The notes beneath the pieces are model-generated. The model saw only the letters and a program-made list of their open reading frames with translations. It did no database searches and was not told the DNA's origin. The translations under genes and the position numbers were made by a program. Of a DNA stretch of 64,000 nucleotides, positions 15,769 to 22,976 are shown in pieces (the first letter of the stretch is position 1; the number at the start of each line of letters is the position of its first letter). The stretch is from assembly GCF_049514155.1 (NCBI RefSeq), contig NZ_JBEKVH010000004.1, forward strand, positions 21,113 to 85,112, read 5' to 3'. The stretch comes from Roseiarcus sp049514155 (GTDB lineage Bacteria; Pseudomonadota; Alphaproteobacteria; Rhizobiales; Beijerinckiaceae).

Positions 15769-17192
15769 GCGTCGCCGGCGCCACGCCGCGCTTCAAGGAC
15801 AATGTCCACGACGCGCTCAATGACCAGCGCCTGCAGGGCGCGCTGCCGCACGCGAAGAATTTCATCGGCAGGCGCGCCGACGCCGTGGCGCGCCTGCCGG
15901 AGTTCGACGCGCTTCGCGACAGCGCCCGTGCGATCAAGGACCACACGCTCGCCCATCTCGATCTCTATCTCGAAGCCTACGAGCGCAAGGTCGTCGAGGC
16001 GGGCGGCCGCGTGCACTATGCGCGCGATTCCGAAGAAGCGGTCGAGATCATCCTCGGCATCTGCGAGGCGCGTGGCGCCAAGGTGGTGACCAAGGGCAAG
16101 TCGATGATCTCCGAGGAGATCGGCCTCAACGCGGCCTTGGAGCGAAAAGGCATAGATGCGGTCGAGACCGACCTCGGCGAATATGTCATCCAGCTGCGCG
16201 GCGAGGCGCCCTCGCACATCATCGCCCCGGCAATCCACGTCACCCGCGACGATATCGAGGCCGATTTCCGCCGTGTCCACCGCGATCTCCCGCCGGACCG
16301 AGACCTTTCGCGGCCCGAGCAGCTACTTGGCGAGGCGCGCGCGATTCTGCGCGACCGCTTCCTTTCCGCCGATGTCGGCCTGACCGGCGCCAATTTCCTT
16401 GTCGCCGAGACCGGGACGTCGATCATCGTCACCAACGAGGGCAACGGCGACCTGACCCAGACCTTGCCCAAGGTCCATGTCGTCCTCGCCTCGCTCGAAA
16501 AGATCACCCCGACGCTCAACGACGTGGCGCAGATTCTGCGCGTGCTCGGCCGCTCGGCGACCGGCCAGGACATGTCGGTCTACACCACGCTGTCGACCGG
16601 CCCGCGCCGGCCGGGCGACCCCGACGGGCCAGAGGCATATCACGTCGTGCTGCTCGACAACGGCCGCTCTGCGACGCTCGGCGGCCCGTTCGCCGAGATG
16701 TTGCGCTGCATCCGCTGCGGCGCCTGCATGAACCATTGTCCGGTCTATCATGCCGTTGGCGGCCACGCTTACGGCTGGGTCTATCCCGGGCCGATGGGCG
16801 CGGTGCTGACGCCGCTGTTGATCGGCGTCGCCGAGGGCGGCCAGTTGCCCAACGCGTCGACCTTCTGCGGCCGCTGCGAAGAGGTCTGTCCGATGCGCAT
16901 CCCGCTGCCGAAGCTGATGCGCAATTGGCGCGAACGCGAGTTCGAGCGCCGCCTGACGCCGCCGCTCGCGCGCGCCGGGCTGCGGCTATGGGTGTTCTTC
17001 GCCAAGCGGCCGGCGCTCTATCGGCTCGCCGTCGAGCCGGCGATGCGCGCGCTCGGCCTGATCGGCCGCCGCCGCGGCCGTTTCGCCTGGTTGCCGTTCG
17101 CCGGCGGCTGGACGCGCTGGCGCGATCTCGCCGCGCCGCAGGGCGCGACCTTTCAGAGCCGCTGGCGGGCGAAGAGCGGGGCAGTCGAATGA
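15765..17192 (+). CDS. lutB: Lactate utilisation protein B (LUD domain plus ferredoxin)
   Basis: A 475-residue protein. The N-terminal two-thirds is a LUD domain (TKGKSMISEEIGLNAALE; DVGLTGANFLVAETGTSII) and the C-terminal third carries two 4Fe-4S motifs, CIRCGACMNHCP and CGRCEEVCP. It is the electron-transfer partner of LutA in L-lactate oxidation. The ATGA-type overlap with lutA shows translational coupling (GTG start at 15765). Complete and unbroken. Confidence 0.95.
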   Translation: MSVAGATPRFKDNVHDALNDQRLQGALPHAKNFIGRRADAVARLPEFDALRDSARAIKDHTLAHLDLYLEAYERKVVEAGGRVHYARDSEEAVEIILGICEARGAKVVTKGKSMISEEIGLNAALERKGIDAVETDLGEYVIQLRGEAPSHIIAPAIHVTRDDIEADFRRVHRDLPPDRDLSRPEQLLGEARAILRDRFLSADVGLTGANFLVAETGTSIIVTNEGNGDLTQTLPKVHVVLASLEKITPTLNDVAQILRVLGRSATGQDMSVYTTLSTGPRRPGDPDGPEAYHVVLLDNGRSATLGGPFAEMLRCIRCGACMNHCPVYHAVGGHAYGWVYPGPMGAVLTPLLIGVAEGGQLPNASTFCGRCEEVCPMRIPLPKLMRNWREREFERRLTPPLARAGLRLWVFFAKRPALYRLAVEPAMRALGLIGRRRGRFAWLPFAGGWTRWRDLAAPQGATFQSRWRAKSGAVE

Positions 17193-17863
17193 GCGCGCGC
17201 GAGGAGATCTTCGCCTCGATCCGCCGTTCGCTGAACGTCGGGCCGGTCGATGCGCCGCGTCGCGACGCGGTCGCCGCGCGGCTCGCTCACGCGCCGGTCG
17301 GGATCGTTCCGCGCCGCGGCCACGGCGAGGCGGCCGAGCGGCTGGCGACCTTCAAGTCCGAGGCGGAGCGCGTCCAGGCGACGATCGCCGAGGCCGCGGC
17401 GGCCGCCGACGTTCCGGCCGAGATCGCGCGCTACCTGCGCGAAAACAACCTGCCGGCGACCCTACGCTTCGGCGACGACCAGCGCCTCGCAGACATGCCG
17501 TGGGCGGCGACCGCGCTCGAAATCGCACGCGGCCCCTCCGAGGGCGACGATCTCAACGCCGTCAGCGCCGCCTTCGCCGCCGTGGCCGAGACCGGGACGC
17601 TGGCGCTCCTCTCCGGCTCGGACAATCCGACGACGCTCAACTTCCTGCCCGACAACCATTTCGTCGTCGTCTTCGCCGCAGACGTCGTCGCCGACGTCGA
17701 AAGCGTCTTTGCCCGGCTGAAGGCGGCCTATGGACCCGGCGCGCTGCCGCGCACGGTCAATTTCATCACCGGCCCGTCGCGCTCGGCCGACATCGAGCAG
17801 ACCCTGCTGCTCGGCGCCCATGGGCCGAGGAGGCTGCATATTGTTGTCGTCGGCGCCGGTTAG
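17189..17863 (+). CDS. lutC: Lactate utilisation protein C (LUD domain)
   Basis: A 224-residue LUD-domain protein. The N-terminus MSAREEIFASIRRSLNVG and the conserved late blocks AVAETGTLALLSGSDNPTTL, NFLPDNHFVVV and FITGPSRSADIEQTLLLGAH-G are those of LutC. It overlaps the lutB stop codon (ATGA at 17189). It completes the lutABC set, which lies head to head with pncB and 2.4 kb from the glcDEF operon on the other strand. Confidence 0.94.
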   Translation: MSAREEIFASIRRSLNVGPVDAPRRDAVAARLAHAPVGIVPRRGHGEAAERLATFKSEAERVQATIAEAAAAADVPAEIARYLRENNLPATLRFGDDQRLADMPWAATALEIARGPSEGDDLNAVSAAFAAVAETGTLALLSGSDNPTTLNFLPDNHFVVVFAADVVADVESVFARLKAAYGPGALPRTVNFITGPSRSADIEQTLLLGAHGPRRLHIVVVGAG

Positions 17864-17945
17864 CCTCGCCGCCCCAAACTGGCCTTCGTGGCGATTTAGT
17901 AACCATCCCGTAGCTAAGAAACAGAATGCGACGGGGTCCTTGACG

Positions 17946-19415
17946 ATGGCGTTTCGACGGCTTTTGGCGGGCGGACTGATCGGGCTTGCGCTCGTCTGCG
18001 CGGCGACGGCGGCGTTCGCCGAGGACGCGGCCGCGCTGGCCCCGGCGGCCGCGCTCAACCCGGCGGCGATCCCAATCCCGGCCCCCATCCCCGTTCCTGC
18101 CGCCGTCCCCGCCGCCCAGGCGCAGCCCGGCGCCGCCTATTCGCCCGGCGCCCTCGCCGCGACGCCGGGCGCCGTCCCGATCCCCGTCGTCGCCGCGCCG
18201 GCCAAGCCGAAGAAGATCGCTCCGCCGCCGCCGCCGCTCGAAACGGCGCTGTCGAGCGATCCCGCGCCGACGCTGACCGCCGACACCGCCGCCCTGACGG
18301 CCAAAGCGGCCGACCGCTACGCGGCGATCGAAGCGGCGGGCGGCTGGCCGACCGACATCGCGCCGCTCGGCCCCCATTCAAAAGGTCCCGAGGTCGCCGA
18401 CCTGCGCCGCCGTCTGGCGATCGAAGGCGATCTCGATCGCGCCGCCGCCGAAGGGCTGCGAACGCTGGCGTGGGACGCCGACCTCACGGCTGCGGTCAAG
18501 CGCTTCCAGGCGCGCATGGGCCTGCGTCCGACCGGGATCGTCGCCGGCGCGACGCTGAAGGCGCTCAACGCGCCGGCGAGCGTGCGCGCGCAAGAACTCG
18601 CGGCGAGCGCGCGCCGCCTCGCCGATGTGACATTCGGGTTCGGCGAGCGCTATGTCGTCGTCAACCTGCCGGCGACCGCGGTCGAAGCGGTCGAGAACGG
18701 CGCGGTCGTCCACCGTTACGCGGCGATCGTCGGCGACGTCGATCATCCGTCGCCTCAGATCGCCGCCCATATCGCAGCGATCAATCTCAATCCGACCTGG
18801 ACCGTGCCGGTCTCGATCATCAAGAAGGAAATCATCCCGCGCATGCAGCGCGATCCCGGTTATCTTGCGCGCGAAAAGATCCGCATCCTCGATTCGACCG
18901 GCGCGGAGATCGACCCCAAGCGCATCGATTGGTCGACCGAGCGCGCGGTCAATTACACGCTGCGTCAGGATTCGGGCGCCGGCAATTCGCTCGGCGCGAT
19001 CCGCATCGACATGCCCAACAAGCTCGCCGTCTACATGCACGACACGCCGTCGAAGCGCTTGTTCGGCGCCGACTACCGCTTCTTGAGCCACGGCTGCGTG
19101 CGGGTGCAGGGCGTCTACGATCTCGCCGCTTGGCTGCTCGACGGCGCGAGCGGCGCGCCGCTCGGCGGCGCCTGGGACAAGGATGCGCTCGTCGCCGAGA
19201 CCAAGACCGGCGCGCGCGAGGACATCAAGCTGACGCGCTCGACGCCGGTGATCTGGGTCTATCTCACCGGCTGGGCGAGCGCCGACGGCGCCGCCAATTT
19301 CCGCAACGACGTCTATGGCCTCGACGCCGCGGCGGACGCGTCGGCGGGCGTCGCGCCGGCCTCGCCGTTCGATGAGGCGTTGCGCCCGGCGCCCTTCGCC
19401 GCCAACGCCCAATGA
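17946..19415 (+). CDS. L,D-transpeptidase (YkuD) with peptidoglycan-binding domain
   Basis: A 489-residue exported enzyme. Residues 1-25 are a signal peptide (GLIGLALVCAATAAFA-ED). About 30-100 is a Pro/Ala-rich linker. A PG_binding_1 module lies at about 145-205 (GPEVADLRRRLAIEGD; AVKRFQARMGLRPTGIV). The YkuD domain at about 230-400 has the catalytic SHGCVRVQGV, with the nucleophile Cys near residue 384. It makes 3-3 cross-links in peptidoglycan or attaches proteins to it, in the periplasm, and is related to E. coli YcbB-type LDTs. ATG at 17946; it overlaps the next gene by 4 bases. Confidence 0.93.
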   Translation: MAFRRLLAGGLIGLALVCAATAAFAEDAAALAPAAALNPAAIPIPAPIPVPAAVPAAQAQPGAAYSPGALAATPGAVPIPVVAAPAKPKKIAPPPPPLETALSSDPAPTLTADTAALTAKAADRYAAIEAAGGWPTDIAPLGPHSKGPEVADLRRRLAIEGDLDRAAAEGLRTLAWDADLTAAVKRFQARMGLRPTGIVAGATLKALNAPASVRAQELAASARRLADVTFGFGERYVVVNLPATAVEAVENGAVVHRYAAIVGDVDHPSPQIAAHIAAINLNPTWTVPVSIIKKEIIPRMQRDPGYLAREKIRILDSTGAEIDPKRIDWSTERAVNYTLRQDSGAGNSLGAIRIDMPNKLAVYMHDTPSKRLFGADYRFLSHGCVRVQGVYDLAAWLLDGASGAPLGGAWDKDALVAETKTGAREDIKLTRSTPVIWVYLTGWASADGAANFRNDVYGLDAAADASAGVAPASPFDEALRPAPFAANAQ

Positions 19416-20023
19416 CGGCTTCGCGGCCCTTGCAGAACCGCGTCGATCCCTACGGCGCGCTCGTCGCCGTCGCCGCACGCGGCGCGCTGATGGGCAATCG
19501 CGGCGGCCGCTTTCATCGCCCCGACCAGACCCTCGGCCGCCGCCGCTGGGCTTCGCGCCAATGGATCTCGTGCCTGTGCGCATTCCGGGGCCGCCGTCGC
19601 CGCGTGTGGGGCGCGAGCTACACCGAGCTGTTCTTTCTCGACGAGCCGACGGCGCTCGCCGCCGGCCACCGACCGTGCTTCGTCTGCCGCCGCGCCGACG
19701 CGGAGGCGTTCCGCGACGCGTTCGTCGCCGGGACGCGAAGCGCGCCCGCGATCGACGAAGTCCTCCACCGTGAGCGGCTTGCCGAGCTTCCCGGCCGCAT
19801 CGTCGAGCGCCCGCTCGCCGGGTTGCCCGACGGGACGATGATCGAGCGCGACGGCCGACCCTACGGGGTGCGCGGCGCGGCGTTGCTGCCATGGAGCTTC
19901 TTCGGCTATGGCGCGCCCGAGGCGCGCCCGGCGAGCGAAGCGGCTCGCGTGCTGACGCCGCCGGCTATTGTCGCCGCGCTCGAAGCCGGTTATCGCCCGC
20001 GTTGGGCCGAGGATCTTTCCTGA
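19412..20023 (+). CDS. Conserved hypothetical protein with Cys pairs
   Basis: A 203-residue soluble protein without signal peptide. It has CLCAFRGRRR and RPCFVCRRADAEAFRDAF, i.e. two CxC/CxxC pairs that could bind a metal, and an Arg/aromatic-rich body with AALLPWSFFGYGAPEARPAS near the end. I recognise it as a conserved alphaproteobacterial hypothetical and assign no function. The ATGA overlap with the transpeptidase gene and a 1-base overlap with the CAP gene suggest one operon. Confidence 0.75.
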   Translation: MTASRPLQNRVDPYGALVAVAARGALMGNRGGRFHRPDQTLGRRRWASRQWISCLCAFRGRRRRVWGASYTELFFLDEPTALAAGHRPCFVCRRADAEAFRDAFVAGTRSAPAIDEVLHRERLAELPGRIVERPLAGLPDGTMIERDGRPYGVRGAALLPWSFFGYGAPEARPASEAARVLTPPAIVAALEAGYRPRWAEDLS

Positions 20024-20577
20024 TGACGATTCGCCTGTTTGCGCGCGGTCGGTTCGCGCTCGTCGCGCTCGCCGGCGCTTTGCTGCTCGCCGCCTGCGGC
20101 GAGGTGCCGCTGGCGCCGATCGATTCGCGGCTGGCGCGGCGCCTCGACAATGTCCGGCTCGATCCCGGCGCCGCGGAATCGGCGATCAACGCCTATCGCT
20201 CGAGCCGCAGCCTCAAGCCGCTGCGGCTCGATCCGGCGCTGACCGCGATGGCGCAGCGCCAGGCCGACGCGATGGTCGCCGGCGATGCGCTGTCGCACGG
20301 CGTCGGCGGCCCGTTCCCGACGCGACTCGCAGCCGCCGGAATCGTCACGACCGAGGCAGGCGAGAATCTCGGCGCAGGCTATTTTTCGCTCGACGAGGCG
20401 ATGACCGGCTGGCGCGGCTCGGCCGAGCACGACGCCAACCTGCGCATGCCCGGCTTCACCCGCATGGGCGTCGCCATCGCCAAGAGCCCGAACACCCATT
20501 ACGGCGTCTATTGGGCGCTGGAGCTCGCCGCCGACCAGCAGCGTCCGTCGGATGCGCTGCGCACAGGCGGCTTTTGA
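20023..20577 (+). CDS. CAP-domain (SCP/PR1-like) lipoprotein
   Basis: A 184-residue lipoprotein: the signal sequence ends in a lipobox LLLAAC-GE. The CAP domain starts ESAINAYRSSRSLKPL and includes QADAMVAGDALSHG and AGENLGAGYFSLDEAMTGWR, with HDANLRMPGFTRMGVAIAKS. The His and Glu of the CAP cavity are present. Bacterial CAP proteins of this type act in the envelope; their exact activity is usually unknown. The ATG at 20023 overlaps the preceding stop by one base. Confidence 0.85.
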   Translation: MTIRLFARGRFALVALAGALLLAACGEVPLAPIDSRLARRLDNVRLDPGAAESAINAYRSSRSLKPLRLDPALTAMAQRQADAMVAGDALSHGVGGPFPTRLAAAGIVTTEAGENLGAGYFSLDEAMTGWRGSAEHDANLRMPGFTRMGVAIAKSPNTHYGVYWALELAADQQRPSDALRTGGF

Positions 20578-20673
20578 GCCGTCGCAGCCTTGACCGCGCG
20601 CGTCGCTTACGGCTTTCATGACCGGCGCGTCGCGAAGAAAAGAGCGACCAAACGGGAACGCCAAAGGGAGGAC

Positions 20674-21051
20674 ATGATGATTCGCCGCTTGACGCTGGCG
20701 GCTGCGGCCGCCGTCGCCTTTTCGTCCGCCGCCTTCGCCGCCGACGTGGTCGGCGAATGGAAGCGTGACGACGGCAAGTCCAAAGTGCGCTTCGCGCCCT
20801 GCGGCGGCGGCGCGGTCTGCGGTTCGGTCACCTGGCTGCGCGACGCCGACAGCCCGGCCAAGGTCGGTCAGCAAGTGTTCTTCGACATGAAGCCGAACGG
20901 CGAGGGAACCTGGGCCGGCTCGGCGTTCAATCCCGACGACGGCCGCGCCTACTCCGGCAAGATGACGCTGGCGGGCGAACATCTGACGACCGCCGGCTGC
21001 GTCTTCGGCGGCCTCATTTGCAAGTCGTACGACTGGACGCGCGCGCGATGA
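20674..21051 (+). CDS. DUF2147 family secreted protein
   Basis: A 125-residue protein with a signal peptide (LTLAAAAAVAFSSAAFAAD) and a DUF2147 body: VVGEWKRDDGKSKVRFAPCG, VCGSVTWLRD, GTWAGSAFNPDDGRAYSGKM and the late CVFGGLICKSYDWTR. The four cysteines probably form disulphides. AGGGAGG precedes the ATG at 20674. The DUF2147 fold is a small lipocalin-like barrel; the ligand is unknown. It overlaps the next gene by ATGA. Confidence 0.88.
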   Translation: MMIRRLTLAAAAAVAFSSAAFAADVVGEWKRDDGKSKVRFAPCGGGAVCGSVTWLRDADSPAKVGQQVFFDMKPNGEGTWAGSAFNPDDGRAYSGKMTLAGEHLTTAGCVFGGLICKSYDWTRAR

Positions 21052-22028
21052 CGCGCGCTGTCCGCGTCGGCTTGGGGCTCGCGGCGCTGGCCGCGTCGCC
21101 GGCGATGGCGCTCGACTGTCAGCGCGCGGCGACGCCGAGCGAGAAGGCGATTTGCGCCGATCCGATCGCGCTCGCCGCCGATTCCGATCTCGGCAAGGCG
21201 TTCGATGCGTTGCGCGCCTCTCTCGATCCGAAGGGCAGGACGCAGCTTGTCGCCGCTCAAGTCGCGTGGCTGGGCTTACGCGACTCGAATTGCGCCGACG
21301 AGAAGGGCCCGGCGCTCGGCGCCTGCCTCGCCCGCGAGACCCGCGCGCGCGTCGCCTTCCTCGCCGGCGCGCCCGAGGCGGGGCCCGGCGCGCCGGGCCG
21401 ACTCGCGCCAGTCTTCCGCATGCAGAAAGGCGGCAAGGGCCGCACCGACGTCGACGTGCAACTGCTGAAGTTCGTCGACGCCGCAACGCCGGCCGAGCGC
21501 GCGTTCAACGCCGCGGTCGACCGACTGACCAACGACCTCGAGAATCCAGGCAAGGACGATCCGCTCGCCGACCAATGGTCCTATATGTGGTCGATGCGCA
21601 TGGCCTACGCTTCGCCGCGGCTGATCTCGGCCCACGCCGACGGCGATTCGTTCATGGGCGGCGCCCACCCCAATTCCTACAGCGTCAACGTCAACATCGA
21701 TGGCGCGCGCGGCCGCGAGGCGACGTTCGCCGACATGCTCGACAAGCCGGCGGCGGACAAGATCTTCGCGCTGTGCCTGAAGCAGGTGCGCGACCAGAAG
21801 TCGGCGCGAGAGGGGTCGGCCGACGACGATTCCGGCGCGCCGAAGACGCTCGCCGAAAGCGTCGCCGAGGCGACTGCCGACCTCAAGGCGTGGAGCTTCG
21901 GCGCCGACGCTGCGACGGTCTCGTACGATCCCTACGCGGTCGGCGCCTATGTCGAGGGCGCATTCTCCTGCAGCGTGCCCTACGCGACGCTGCGGCCGTC
22001 GGCGCGCGCCGATTTTCCGTTGCCGTGA
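21048..22028 (+). CDS. Secreted protein with LprI-like N-terminus and DUF3298-type C-terminus
   Basis: A 326-residue exported protein. After the signal peptide comes an LprI-like segment, DCQRAATPSEKAICADPIAL, with RTQLVAAQVAWLGLRDSNCA and CLARETRARVAFL. The C-terminal half has YASPRLISAHADGDSFMGGAHPNS, a DUF3298/RsiV-like block. LprI-type domains can inhibit lysozyme, so an envelope-protective role is possible but not shown. ATG at 21048 overlaps the DUF2147 stop. Confidence 0.8.
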   Translation: MTRAVRVGLGLAALAASPAMALDCQRAATPSEKAICADPIALAADSDLGKAFDALRASLDPKGRTQLVAAQVAWLGLRDSNCADEKGPALGACLARETRARVAFLAGAPEAGPGAPGRLAPVFRMQKGGKGRTDVDVQLLKFVDAATPAERAFNAAVDRLTNDLENPGKDDPLADQWSYMWSMRMAYASPRLISAHADGDSFMGGAHPNSYSVNVNIDGARGREATFADMLDKPAADKIFALCLKQVRDQKSAREGSADDDSGAPKTLAESVAEATADLKAWSFGADAATVSYDPYAVGAYVEGAFSCSVPYATLRPSARADFPLP

Positions 22029-22038
22029 GCGTCGACGC

Positions 22039-22854
22039 TCAGGCGCTGCGCAGCGTCGCGATGCGCGAGCCCGGCTCGAAACGCGTCGCGTGCCGACTGA
22101 CCAGCGGTTCGAGCGACGGCGGAAAGCGGAATTGGTTGCGGCCGGCCGCTTTGGCCTCGTAAAGCGCGCGGTCGGCGAGCCCGTAAAGGCGGTCGAAGCC
22201 GTCGCCGTTCTCGCGCAATGCGATTCCCGCCGAGACCGTCACCCGCAAGGTGATGTCGTCGATCAGGATCGGCGTCGCTCGCAGGCGATCGCGGAACGCG
22301 AGCAGGCGCTCGACCATGTTCTCGAGCGAGGCGCGCGACGTCAGCAGCGCGAATTCCTCGCCGCCGATCCGCGCGACGAGGCCGAGGGCGCCGAGCTCCT
22401 CCTGCATCATCCGGCCGACCGTGCGCAGCGCCATGTCGCCGACGAGATGGCCATAGGCGTCGTTGACCGACTTGAAGCGATCGAGGTCGAAGATCGCCAG
22501 CGCCAGCACTTCGGCGAGCGAAGACTCCGCGTCCTCGATCAGCGCCCGGCGGTTGGAAAGGCCGGTCAGGGAGTCGATGCGGCCCAACGCGTCGGCGAGT
22601 TCCTTGGCGCGAAACAGTTCGAGATGGGTGTGCCCGATCGAATAGGCGATCGGCGTCGCGATGGCCAGACAGACTGCCGTCGTGACCGACCATGACCGCA
22701 GGCATCGCTCCCAATCGACGAAGAAAGCGAGCTGGTTGACGACGTCGACGGCGAGGGCGAAGGCGAGTGCGAACGCCGTGACCAACGCCACGTAGCGCAG
22801 CAGCTCGCGCTCATTGCGGATCGTTGGACGCGCGACGGCGCCGAAGGCTTTCAT
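22039..22854 (-). CDS. Membrane GGDEF protein (diguanylate cyclase)
   Basis: A 271-residue protein. Two membrane helices (about 16-38 and 45-67) are followed by a GGDEF domain from about 88, opening DSLTGLSNRRALIEDAE, with DLDRFKSVNDAYGH and the active site RIGGEEFALL. It should make cyclic di-GMP from two GTP. There is no obvious RxxD inhibitory site before GGEEF. ATG at 22854. A CtrA-like but weak site (CTAA-N7-TTAA, 22915-22929) lies 61 bp upstream. Confidence 0.92.
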   Translation of the reverse strand: MKAFGAVARPTIRNERELLRYVALVTAFALAFALAVDVVNQLAFFVDWERCLRSWSVTTAVCLAIATPIAYSIGHTHLELFRAKELADALGRIDSLTGLSNRRALIEDAESSLAEVLALAIFDLDRFKSVNDAYGHLVGDMALRTVGRMMQEELGALGLVARIGGEEFALLTSRASLENMVERLLAFRDRLRATPILIDDITLRVTVSAGIALRENGDGFDRLYGLADRALYEAKAAGRNQFRFPPSLEPLVSRHATRFEPGSRIATLRSA

Positions 22855-22976
22855 GGACGCGACTCCGCCTGGCTCTCCTGCGGCCGGCGCGCGTCCATCG
22901 ATAGCGTTTATCCGCTAACGGCGGTTTAATCGATTTGTCGCAAATCGCGCCGCTTTGTGTCCGGCCGGGCGGCGCT

